From Aptenodytes patagonicus (Eukaryota > Chordata > Aves > Sphenisciformes > Spheniscidae), in contig NC_134982.1 of assembly GCF_965638725.1 (NCBI RefSeq), positions 39,360,799-39,424,798 on the forward strand: a stretch of DNA of 64,000 nucleotides. Reading direction: 5' to 3'. Numbering within the stretch: the first letter of the stretch is position 1; every line of letters begins with the position of its first letter. The position numbers were made by a program, and so were the translations under genes. Below are positions 54,801 to 64,000 of this stretch, piece by piece. The notes beneath the pieces are model-generated. The model was not told the DNA's origin, did no database searches, and saw nothing but the letters and a program-made list of their open reading frames with translations.

Positions 54801-56705
54801 ACAGCGTGTGATCTTTTGGCTGATTTTCTGCCTACAGCTGAACGTATGCCCTGTAAACCTCTTAACAGCGTCAGAACCTCTGGATGTTGCTACAACTTGT
54901 CCATGTCTGGGTTTGAGAGGGCAGAGACCCTTACAGCAAGAATATGACAATTCTCCTTTCCCCTCCCAGCATTAATTCTTCTTCAGTGCCTTAATTTCTT
55001 TTTCTTAATTCTTTTCCTTCCACACTCCATGACCACCAGCAAACCCTGTTTCAGGAGGCTTGATGTGCTTGTGGTTTTCTCACTGCCATCCCTTTGCTAC
55101 AAAATCTTGTCTTGTGCGTGTCTACAAAATAAGTATGTACTTGTCAGTGAGGAAATGGTATGGAAAAGAATTCGCTACTGAAACAGGCTCTGAAATGTTG
55201 TTTTCTGGCTGTAAATAAGTTGGCTGGGGAGGTAGTATCCTCAGCCACCTAAGGTGCCCTAGAAATGGGGGCTGCCCCATTTCTGCCCGTGGCCACTCCT
55301 CTGGACATCTTCCAGGTCCCTGCTGTTGTGGGCTGGGCATGGGGCACTCACTATTCAGTTTCACTCAAAAAGAAAAAAGTTGAGAGAGCAGCTCTTTCCC
55401 AACCCAGTTCTGAGGGCTTAATTCCTGCAGTTAGCAAACCATTAGCAGCTGAGGAAGGGTGCAGGTGGACCATTCAGGGTAGTTCAGCCTGGGCTTGTCC
55501 CCACGGGCAGCCGTGGCTGAAGTGTGTAGGTGGTGGAAAGAGGGTCTTGAGAAACAGACTCACCTGCAAAAACCTGGGGAAGAGACGGCTTTTATCAATG
55601 CCAATGAGGATGTGCAAGATCTCCAATACAGATAACAACTGGCAAAGGCGCATTACAAGTCCTATGGAGTAAAATGTGTCAGCCAACGAATCTACAGACA
55701 AAGTGAAGAGGAAAATTAGAGGGTGGTTATATAGTAGAAGTCTGGACCAACTACTGGGTTTGCTCTTGCCCTATCACCACTGGAGATGACAAGAAATAAA
55801 GTTCACACAGTACCAAACTTTTGGGTAGCAGAAGCAAAGCTTTGGGGAGGGGAAGAGGCAGTCCACTCTGTGTGTGTGGCTCTGACACAGAGGCAGGAAG
55901 CTGAGAAAAGAATGGGATCCCCTATACTTGATGCGCTGGCAAACGCTGTGCAGGACGTGTTCGTTTAGAGATACTGCTTTAGGATATTTCTAAATATGAG
56001 GAAATGTTGAGGAAATGTATGAAGAATGTCTAAACATGAGGAGATGTTGAGTTCCTGCCTGTATCTGTACCCATGGCACTTCCTAAAACAAGTAGGCCAC
56101 AAAGTAGGTATTTTATGTGCCTACAACTGTCCACCATTATAAATAATTCTAAATTTCCAGTCACTAGTTTTCTATTTTTGTGCCTTAGCCCCAGGCAACG
56201 GAAAGAGAGATATGTTGTAATGTTTTTGGAGATAGAGAGTCATGTGCAATAACCACAAAGATATTCCCTCCTAGTGGCTTCAATAAGATTAATATTCACC
56301 ATAATGACTGGGCCTAGTCACACTTAGGTCTATGTCTAAGTCAAATGTTACTAGCATGCTGCTGAATATTAAAGCTCATTAGCAAAACAAGAGCTTCATT
56401 CCTGATGTGATACAGGCAGAACATAGGTACCAGTAATTTGTTCATCCTTTTTAATGGAAGAAACAATGTTTTTCTAATTCAAATTACAGCCCCTGCTATT
56501 GGACATACACCTATTCAGAATCCTAACTTTACCTCTAATTTGAAGCTTCTGTGTGTCACTGCCTTTTAAAATGTTTAAGAAAAATATAGAAGGAATCCTA
56601 CCTTTTCCAAATGACATGAACCTGATGATCATGTTTGTAAATATCCAGGAATGTCCACAGAATTGCATTAAGTCATACACAAAGAGGTAGGTGTTCATGG
56701 TAAAG
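45805..56705 (-). CDS. HACD4: 3-hydroxyacyl-CoA dehydratase 4 (HACD4), exon 1 not found
   Basis: Six GT-AG exons on the minus strand join in frame and resemble human HACD4 (232 residues) from about residue 14 to the end. HACD proteins are multi-pass ER membrane enzymes that dehydrate 3-hydroxyacyl-CoA, the third step of very-long-chain fatty acid elongation. Markers are NTYLFVYDLMQFCGHSWIFT, DTFYSIGLVMRLCQ, YFPYILKIYLLVLFIGM and a lysine-rich tail KKKRS, possibly an ER-retrieval-type end. About six hydrophobic spans are visible. In the family's catalytic Tyr-x6-Glu motif the Tyr is present (47464-47466), but the Glu codon is AAA, Lys (47443-47445). The first coding exon (about 13 residues in human) was not found. 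An ATG in exon 2 (56696-56698) with A at -3 is an alternative start giving 219 residues. The gene is convergent with FOCAD. Confidence 0.93.
46298..46314 (+). repeat. Poly-A run in HACD4 intron
   Basis: Seventeen A in a row on the plus strand lie in the last HACD4 intron. No adjoining retroelement was recognised. Confidence 0.8.
46604..46735 (-). CDS. HACD4: HACD4 exon 6
   Basis: This 132-nt exon lies between TATTTTACAG and GTAAGT. It completes Ala, reads FAICVSLPYFESLGTYSIKL and ends YLLVLFI plus G. It encodes the penultimate loop and last membrane span. Confidence 0.95.
47442..47548 (-). CDS. HACD4: HACD4 exon 5, catalytic-site exon
   Basis: This 107-nt exon lies between CTTGCTGCAG and GTAAGG. 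It completes Arg, reads YTYNMLARTGIYYLPLTWLN and ends PLYPLSVLAK plus G. The final motif corresponds to YPLCVLAE in human HACD4 and YPVGVSGE in other HACDs, which hold the catalytic Tyr and Glu. Here the Glu position is Lys. Confidence 0.94.
49187..49299 (-). CDS. HACD4: HACD4 exon 4
   Basis: This 113-nt exon lies between TTTTCTTTTCAG and GTAAGG. It reads ITERIIVLFVVINSQEEVQG and ends WNLLDVV plus AG. The intron before it is 6.3 kb. Confidence 0.94.
49300..55563 (-). other. HACD4: HACD4 6.3-kb intron, contents
   Basis: This is mostly anonymous intron. It contains a GC-richer stretch at about 49430-49790 that I cannot assign to any family, a further GC-richer stretch near 51280-51660, and a palindromic TA/CA/TG microsatellite at 52178-52272. 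No extra exon was found. Confidence 0.55.
52178..52272. repeat. TA/CA/TG microsatellite with near-palindrome
   Basis: Interrupted TATACA and TGTGTG tracts lie in the HACD4 intron. Bases 52220-52243 form a 24-bp near-perfect inverted repeat centred on CATATG with one mismatched pair. Confidence 0.85.
55564..55691 (-). CDS. HACD4: HACD4 exon 3
   Basis: This 128-nt exon lies between TTTGTCTGTAG and GTGAGT. It completes Asp, then reads SLADTFYSIGLVMRLCQLLS and ends LFPRFLQ. Confidence 0.94.
55988..56051 (+). repeat. Spaced imperfect duplication
   Basis: CTAAATATGAGGAAATGTTG and CTAAACATGAGGAGATGTTG lie about 40 bp apart, with related GAGGAAATG sequence between them. They are in the HACD4 intron between exons 3 and 2. 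Confidence 0.65.
56602..56705 (-). CDS. HACD4: HACD4 exon 2
   Basis: This 104-nt exon lies between CCTCCACAG and GTAGGA. It enters with one base of a split codon, reads FTMNTYLFVYDLMQFCGHSW and on to MSFGK plus G. An in-frame ATG follows ACC (56696-56698) and could initiate translation if no coding exon 1 exists. Confidence 0.93.
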
Positions 56706-59700
56706 CTGTGGAGGTGAAAATGGTAAAGCAAACGGTATGATTACTACAACATTTGAGCTTTATGACCTGTAGAAATTGCACCCTCTTTGGACACGTTAGG
56801 AAATCAAAGGAAAACAGCTGAAATGTAAACAGATGTGAAACCTGTCTGTCTGTCAGTGGTCACAGAACAGTATTCTCCCTAATGGATCAAAGGCTCCCTT
56901 TGTTCGTATACCTAGGATATGCCCAGAAAAATTTTCTGAGTTTCCACCAGTGATTAGGGTGATCTGTGGCCATACAGTGAAATTTGTGCCTCCAGAGCAA
57001 AAGGCAAGTAAACAAAGACACTCCATTGAGTGCTGGATTCAAGCCTGAGCCCCTTGGCTTGGCTCTGCCTTGACGGTGTCACCAGGCTCGACGGATGGCT
57101 GGGGTCGCACCCACCGCAGCCCTGCTGAGGGCCTTAGACTCCCGCAGACACCAGCCTCAGGATTTCTGCATCTGGGTGATGCTTATCCTGTTCTTCCCAG
57201 AAGACATGCCTCTAGCATGCTCTCAAGACAGCTTGAAGTACAATGCAAATGATTCACAGTGTCTCCAGCAGACAGCATAGTTGCAAGTATTTATAAAAAT
57301 GTAGGTGAAGAAATGGAAAAGAAAGCCACATTTCAATCTGCTTTTATTTGATGCAGTCTGAAGGATCTGTCTTTCCCTTTATTAACCTACTTGCTCTACA
57401 GGTGTTCCAGATAAACATTAAATTAGGGTCTTTGTCTTTCTGCACAGCCTGTGTTTCAAGTTGCATTTAACAAAGTGAATCTTCTCCTGTTGGAGCAGAC
57501 TAACTTTTGTAGCCATTCTAACCTGATTTTCATAGGTAATCTTTTTGCAAAACTTCATAGGCTCTGGAGATAATTTCCCTTTCCCATAAATGTATTATCT
57601 TCTGACTTATTCTGGGGAGAGAGGCTTGCTTGTCCTTCCGCTATGAAAAGGACTGTCTACTTTTTTGGGAAATGAATTTGTTAATTTTATACTAGAATTT
57701 ATCTCCTGTGTTTGACCAATTAATTTCCTGCCCCAGTAAGTAGTAAGATCTCTTTAAGTTGCCCCTTGATCCAGTGTGTTCATGTGGTATGTCTCTGCCG
57801 TCAAACTTTATTTCACTTGTATCTGTACATTAACAAACAATGAATTTCTGTGTTTAGAAATGTCTAAATATGATAAGTGCATATACTTCACTCCCAGCAT
57901 TGGACCAAGACCATAAATAACAGTACACACTCCTGTAAATTGATCTAGATAAACTGATCTTCGAAATTTTTAATCCGAGTATATCCTAGAGAGGTCATAG
58001 AAAATGCCTTTCTTCCTCTCTTCCTGTTACGCAGGATGGCTGCTGTTCATATCATCACTTCTGTAAGCACAGAAAGATCTGTTGGCATAATTTACCTTCA
58101 GTGCCCTTTGATACTATGAAAATAGGACACATGAGGACCCAGAAAAAGGAATGTGTTCCATAAACACTCCTTTTGGGAAAAGTATGATACAACTGAATTG
58201 GACTAAAGTCCAGTGAGCTCTATAAAGATTGACCCAAAATCCCATCTGCTTTATTACTGAATGACATTTTGTTCTCTCTTGTGGTAAGAACAAAGGATGG
58301 GACACTGTACATTACAAAAAGGCAAAAAAATAAGAACATTGTTCTGATTCAAGAAACAGCCTTATTACTGGATGGATAGGAATTACTGTAATGGGTATGA
58401 AAGTTACAGGAACAGTTACAAAAATTTTGAGGCTTTCCAGTCAGCACCTCCGCCAGTCTCTTTCGTCTGATATTGCCTTGTGGGCTTTGCACGGGATGTA
58501 AGCTGAGCATATGGTTTCTCTCCTCTTCTGAAGTTTAGTTTTCTACATCTGTCTCTCATCCTCAGAATTTGTCTTTCAGTGATTTGGGCCCAAGTGATTT
58601 GAGCTTATTTTCTGAACTCTTCCTCCATTGGCTGGCTAGAAAATTGTTGTCTTTATAATTGTTCAGCTGCTTAATCTTGGCTAAACAAGATGTAACCAAG
58701 AGGATATCTGCAAACGCAGCTTCACACTAGTGTTTTGGCGTTATGGCAGCTGTTGCATGTTAGAACTCATCATCTTTAGAATGTACTGGCGACTACTGAA
58801 ATGTAAACACACTGGTGGCATTTATGGAGGTCCCCATATTCCCAATGAAGTGTAGAGATGTGCTGGCGGGCAGCGTGCCGGTGTTACCTGCAGGACCGAT
58901 CCCGGCCCCAGAGCTGCGAGCAACACAGCTCTCACATTTGGTGATGCTCTCCACTGTGTGAAGGAAGAGCCCTGATCTTAAAATGGGGTTTCATCCTACT
59001 ATGTTAATCCCCAGACAAAAGGTACCTAAGACCAAACAGAAGCCTTTGACAGAAGTGAAGAAGTCTGCAGACAATAAAAGGTGATTTCAGTGTAATCAAA
59101 GGAAATGGAAATGTAACTGTTCTCTAAGGTCTTTCTCACCCAAAGTCTGATCTCTTTACCTGGAGAACCAGAAGCAGACTGAGGATAACCTGTTTCACTG
59201 TCCTAACAGTTCTGTGTCACAACACAAAATTTAGCCATCTGCTTCTCTTTGAAAGGTCACTGGCAGAAGAGACAGGCTTTAATTAGGTTTCGTGCTCCCC
59301 TCGGTTCACAGCAGGCATCATTCCATGTTTACTTCACAGAGCCTGCTTCTGTCAGCACCCTTGCAGACAAAACAGACTAGCAATCCACCAGGTAGCTGTT
59401 CAGTTCCTGCCCCTGCCCCAGACTTGCCTGCCGACTCACAAACCTCACTTAGCCTCCCTGTTGCCTGGTTTGTAAAATGGACTTGCTGCTGCGTTTATTC
59501 CTTGTAGTGTAATGTGCTTTAATGCTTCCAAGTTGCTTTCATTTGGGGGAGCACTGCACATTTCAGTACTCTGCCTGCATTGGTGACAGGAGAAAGAAAC
59601 AGACATGGGTCTTGCAGTAGAGAGGCCCAGAAGGATGGACTTGCTGTCTGTTTAGTTGTCAGTTCCACGTTACTTACTGTGGCTGATTTTATACCAAATA

Positions 59701-60815
59701 CATTGAAATGCTAGGGATGCATTTATCATATTTAGGATCAACCTTGCTTAGTGGAAAACTTTATCTGTTTTCTCTCTGGGCTCAAAACCTAGGAAACTAG
59801 ATGTAACATAAGACCACTCAGAACTAGCACACACAGCAGCATGGTCCCAAACATCCTCTTTTCCCTTTCATTCACCAGCAGAGATTTTACCAGTGATATA
59901 GTTTTAGCTTGCAAAGCCTGGCATATTTCCACAGGCAGAAAAATCACATAAGTCTAATTGCTGCATTTTATTATTTTTAGCATGATCTTCAGTGTGTGTC
60001 TGTGGTAGCTATCATCTGAGCTAAGTACGGAGGTAGGTGCCCTCAGTGTCTGAAGGGTGGTCAGGACCATGTGCCCATTGCGCTAAGGTGACAGCACAGC
60101 AGCGGCACCCAGCTCGGGGCAGCCCTTGGCACGGCTGGGTGTCCCTTGCAAGGTGCCAGGATGAAGGCCACACTAGGTCCCTCTCAGGGGGGTCCCAACC
60201 CAGGCCTGCATGAACTGAGCACTTCCTTGCCTTCAGAGCTATTGCACTCTGCTGCCTTCCCGTGCCCATATTGGCTGGCCCCACATGAGGAAGCAACCCC
60301 CACGCTAAAACCAGACAGCAATGTTCCTTTTTTTTTTTTTCTGCAGGAAAGGTCTGCTAGAAAAGCCCCTCTGCCGACACGGTTTCCTTTTAAGTCATAT
60401 TGGTCTGAACTTCTACCCCTTCCCCCTCCCACCCCTGTGACAAGCTGCAAGCACTATAGCTCAGGAAGAAGAAAGCTGCTGAGAACCAGTACAAAAGATG
60501 TACTTTTCTCTCACAGGCACATCCCACCCCACTTTTTTTTCCCCTTCCTTTTTGCATTGGAGCAGTCTAGGTCACTTGCGCTCAAGAGATATTACCTGTT
60601 GCAGGGGTTGGATTGCTGCTGCTGCTCCTGATCGTCCTCCTTTTTTCTCTCTACAGCTGCAACAGCTGTTTGTTAGGAGATCACCCCTCCTCTTTCCTTT
60701 TCCCCCACCCCATGACATCACCGTATGTAGCACTAAGCAGCAACAACATTGTACTTCCTGAGAAAGGAGTTTCTAACCCCAAATATCTCCACTCCATTTG
60801 CCTTGCTCCTCACCC

Positions 60816-60855
60816 AGCCTAGCCTAGCCTAGCCTAGCCTAACCTAACCTAACCT
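60816..60855 (+). repeat. Pentamer tandem repeat (AGCCT)5(AACCT)3
   Basis: Five AGCCT units pass directly into three AACCT units. On the minus strand the second half reads (AGGTT)n, the TTAGG-type pentamer. It sits upstream of HACD4 in otherwise unique sequence. Confidence 0.9.
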
Positions 60856-61372
60856 AAATCAGTTTCTTGCTGTTGTACCAGTAAGCTAGTCTGTAAATCC
60901 CACTAACTTTGTCTTTTAACCCAGAGCAATATTTTTAAGGATTGTTGGAGAGAAGAAATGCAAAATTAAAAATTTGTTTTTCTCTTCTGTTTAAATCATC
61001 AGCACTACAACAATGCTAACACTATCAAATGATGAGGAAAGCTGGGAGCATAGCATAAAAGGAACACTTTAAATCACTTCAGATAGAGGAAAGAATTTTC
61101 CACTCCTTACCTAGGAATGTCTGTTTATTCATGCCCCTGTGAAATATGGGCACTACTGGCAGAGGAAATGTATGTGTGCATCCTAGTTTACTTCTGCCCT
61201 TAAGTGTCCGGGATATCTCAGCATAAATCAGATGAAGAATGTCATAACACGTTTATAAACTCCCTTCTGCCAATAAGTAAGTTTTCCCACTGGCACTCAC
61301 GTTGAAAGCACATCCCATCCAGAGAGATTTGAAATTTGATGTTATGACTGAAGAAGTCATCAAGGACATAAT

Positions 61373-61399
61373 GAGCATAGGATGTCAGCATAGGATGTC
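61373..61399 (+). repeat. 13-bp tandem duplication
   Basis: AGCATAGGATGTC occurs twice in tandem. No associated element was recognised. Confidence 0.8.
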
Positions 61400-62272
61400 A
61401 TATGTAAGTACATGAAGTCTGGGGAATAAAATGTGCCTTACCGGGTCTCATCCCTACTGTGAGTGGCACTGAACTCCTGGCAAGACCATCTCCACTCCCT
61501 GTGGTGTCCTGGAGAGGTGAGAAATGCCTCCCTGGCAAGTAGGTGATTTCCAGGCAAACACAGTGGGACACCGCGTTTTTCCTGGTCATGTCTCCCATCT
61601 GGGACCTTAGCAGAAGGGTCATACAGTTATGCCTGGCTTTCCTGCTGGTGTTGCAGCTCACTTTTACTGCTCAAGAATCATCATCTTTTTCTAGGCTAAA
61701 GAATGTATTTCTATCTCAGGAGGAAATAATAAATCAGTGTTAAATAAAGGGTTAAACAGTTAAACAAACGGCTATTGAAAGGCTCAGCCCATAGCTCTTG
61801 CAAAACAGCTCCCACAGGTGCCTCTGGGAGGACAACTGGTATGACTAATGCTGCCAGGAGTTGAGCTCACGACTGTAACAAGATCCAGCAGTAGGAAGAA
61901 CAGCTCTTTTCAAACACCAGGCAAATACTTAAAAGCAACAAAAGCTCACCTAGCTTTGCAATGTGCAAAATCCCTCTTGTGAGCAGCTGCCAAGTTAAAG
62001 CTCCCAGATGACAAGGTGCCCTGGTTTCGGCTGGGACAGAGTTAATTTTCTTCCTAGTAGCTGGTACAGTGCTGTGTTTTGGATTCAGGATGAGAATAAT
62101 GTTGATAACACACGAATGTTTTAGTTGTTGCTAAGTCGTGCTTACACTAGTCAAGGACTTTTCAGCTTCCCATGCTCTGCCGACTGAGAAGGCTGGAGGT
62201 GCACAAGAAGCTGGGAGGGGGCACAGCCAGGACAGCTGACCCAAACTGGCCAAAGGGACATTCCATACCATG

Positions 62273-62280
62273 TGACGTCA
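62273..62280 (+). promoter_or_regulatory. CRE palindrome in second LTR
   Basis: TGACGTCA lies at the same place as in the 23-kb LTR. The TATA box that follows is degraded to TACATAAA. Confidence 0.6.
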
Positions 62281-62410
62281 TGCTCAGTACATAAACTGGG
62301 GGGAGTTGGCTGGGGGGGCAGTAACCGCTGCTTGGGAACTGGCTGGGCATTGGTCGGTGGGTGGTGAGCAATTGCATTGTGCCTCACTTATTTGGTATAT
62401 TCTTTTATCG

Positions 62411-62433
62411 TTATTATTATTATTATTATTATT
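62411..62433 (+). repeat. (TTA)n microsatellite inside LTR
   Basis: About eight TTA units lie upstream of the LTR polyadenylation motif. They are absent from the 23-kb copy. Confidence 0.85.
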
Positions 62434-62586
62434 TTTCCCCCTTCCTTTTCTGTCCTATTAAACTGTCTTTATCTCAACCCATGAATTTTACTTCTCCACC
62501 CCCCCGATTCTCTCCCCCATCCCACTGCTGGGGGGTGGGGTGTGAGTGAATGGCTGCATGGTGTTTAGCTGCTTGCCGGGCTAAAC

Positions 62587-62610
62587 AGCAACACAAGGAG
62601 CAACACAAGG
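62587..62610 (+). repeat. 12-bp tandem duplication at LTR edge
   Basis: AGCAACACAAGG occurs twice head to tail. The first copy spans the LTR 3' terminus plus its target-site duplication. Confidence 0.85.
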
Positions 62611-64000
62611 GCGCCTGCAAGAGCTTGCGAGCTGGATACCAATTCCCTTCCGTGGTGCTGGCCACCCCCATGGCACAGCCTGGCAGGAGGGAGAGGGGCA
62701 GCTGGGGTGGTCTTGGCACTAGCCAGTGCTACCCTACCCCAGGCAGGGCTTTAGAGCAAAACAACTGGTGCTGAGGGGGTGGTGCCCACCACTGGAGCAT
62801 TTTGAGGGCTTTCCTTTGACAGCAACTTGGCCCTGTGGACTGGTTGCCCATTGCTTGCTGGAAAAAAAAAATCCTCTGGTGTGATGGCATGTGAAAGGAG
62901 TGATGCTGTCCTCTGAAAGGAATGATGTTGGTGCACTCCAAGCCTGCCCTGTGATGAGGAGCAAGGCACTGCAAAGGGCAATGACTAGAAAATATGCTTC
63001 AAAGGTGTACTTCTGACCTGAACTATAATGCTATTACAAATACACCCATCTGAGTGGCAATGCACTGCAGCAGTGGAGCCAAGGTACAGGGCTCATAAAT
63101 CCCCTATTACATGGATATTCAAATTCTTCTTTGGGAGGTGTAGAATACATCTACTATAGCCAGTGGGTTGTAGTAGACCTGGCCAATCAGACCTGGTGCC
63201 AGCCCTTAGAATCTGTTTTTCACAAGAAAAATCCTTCTCTGAAATACGAGTTCTTTTCTGTATACAACTTGCAGTTCAAAATGCATGTAAGGTCTCTTTA
63301 GCTGTGTGATTTGCAGTGTTGTTTTTGTAGTGTGATGGCCTAAGGGTATGAGAAAGGAAGATCCGTAACAAGAGGTAACAGCTTTTATTAGACTAGACGG
63401 AAGTGGGAACATTTCCAGGCACACAGGGTATGGAGAAAAGCTTTTATGCTTAAAACATTTAACAATTTTGTAAGCTGCAAAGACATTCAGATGAAAGCAA
63501 ATGTTAAATGACACTATTGGAACACATGTTAGCTGGATATGGGAAGACTAGAATAAGTCCTGGAAAAAAAATCTAGCTTTTATTTTTAGAAAATAAACTT
63601 TCTTCTCCACTCCAGCTACTTCTCTTGTAGACAAAGTTTTGTCTAGAAACTACTTAACCAGCATCAAAAAATTTCTTGTATATAACTGCTGGCATCTCTT
63701 AAAACAAACTTCATGACTGTTCAGCACGTGTTAGGCCCGAGTCTCCTGGATTTCTCAAAATCTAAACAGATTGTAACCGTGTTTGGTTTCCCTGCATCAT
63801 GAGGTGGGAAAAACATGTTCTGTCTGGGCACAGTGCTTGTGTCAAGAACCATTGCAAGGGGGTGCTTTATGCATCAAGTTAACAGCATATTAACTGAGAT
63901 ATTTCATGTGATATGGAAAGAATCTCATTCTGTTCAAATAGGAAACATCACCAGGATGAAACATCTGCTCCTTTTATGCATAGCTTTTGTTTCTAGACCC
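62594..64000. other. Downstream of third LTR, no gene seen
   Basis: A GC-richer stretch to about 62980 gives several overlapping open frames on both strands, none recognisable. The remainder is AT-rich. I found no interferon-like or other gene before the window ends. Confidence 0.5.

Larger units (their letters stand above)
56706..62016 (-). other. HACD4: HACD4 upstream or intron-1 sequence
   Basis: This is 5.3 kb between HACD4 exon 2 and the third LTR. I searched the minus strand for a short coding exon ending in two bases of an Arg codon at a good donor. Candidates at 57106 and 61446 had donors but no in-frame ATG. A CpG-containing patch near 58860-58925 has a minus-strand CCTGCAG|GTAACA donor and an upstream in-frame stop, so it could be a non-coding first exon. 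The promoter is not identified. Confidence 0.4.
62017..62593 (+). mobile_element. Solo LTR (endogenous retrovirus), second copy
   Basis: The element starts TGCCCTGGTTTCGGC and ends CTAAACAGCAACA, 577 bp. The 5-mer CAAGG flanks both sides (62012-62016 and 62594-62598), fitting a 5-bp target-site duplication. It shares the U3 region and CRE (62273-62280) with the LTR at 23148-23719, plus the ATTAAA motif (62457-62462) and 3' terminal block. The segment downstream of the TATA position differs and contains an ATT microsatellite (62411-62433). No internal genes adjoin. It is about 38 kb from the related LTR with two genes' parts between, so the two are separate insertions. Confidence 0.88.

Noticed and set aside
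57095..57280. 61-codon plus-strand frame with a hydrophobic stretch, considered as an interferon start because interferons neighbour HACD4
   Set aside because: The frame stops too early. It has no interferon helices or cysteine pattern, and it is followed by anonymous AT-rich DNA.
61446..61560. Minus-strand CCCG|GTAAGG donor considered as the end of HACD4 exon 1
   Set aside because: Phase would fit, but the frame upstream reaches a stop before any ATG and does not resemble the HACD4 N-terminus.
23148..62593. The two similar LTRs as the ends of one provirus
   Set aside because: They are about 38 kb apart with FOCAD and HACD4 exons between them. They differ in internal structure, and the second has its own target-site duplication.

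Overview
This window is vertebrate nuclear DNA, almost certainly from a bird. The evidence is AT-rich introns with GT-AG splice sites, CR1 LINEs ending in the avian-type TGATTCTATG repeat, and endogenous-retrovirus solo LTRs of types I associate with bird genomes. No bacterial, phage or organelle genes are visible. I could not identify the species.

The window holds the 3' half of one gene and nearly all of a second. They are arranged tail to tail, as on human 9p21 and, to my knowledge, on the bird Z chromosome. (1) FOCAD (focadhesin) runs on the + strand. Its last 22 coding exons lie between 1149 and 36638. They join in frame with no stop into 894 codons plus a TAG stop, about the C-terminal half of the roughly 1,800-residue protein. 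(2) HACD4 (3-hydroxyacyl-CoA dehydratase 4) runs on the - strand. Six coding exons lie between 56705 and 45805 and encode about 220 residues. The short first exon was not found.

Region by region: 1-36638 is FOCAD exons and introns. One intron carries a decayed antisense CR1 and a CpG-rich block with a CTCF-type motif. Another carries a sense-oriented solo LTR with CRE, TATA and polyadenylation motifs. From 36639 to 45804 is the intergenic space, about a third of it one long decayed CR1, plus a younger CR1 fragment and an inverted 1.07-kb solo LTR. From 45805 to 56705 is HACD4. From 56706 to 64000 is upstream or intron-1 sequence of HACD4 with a pentamer repeat and a third solo LTR.

The most interesting observation is in HACD4. 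The frame and every detected splice site are intact, but the glutamate of the Tyr/Glu catalytic pair of this dehydratase family reads as lysine. This suggests a pseudoenzyme or a gene under relaxed constraint. I found no new multi-gene system; the other findings concern mobile elements and candidate regulatory DNA. The two genes are not known to act together: FOCAD is linked to focal adhesions and SKI-complex mRNA decay, HACD4 to very-long-chain fatty acid elongation in the ER.
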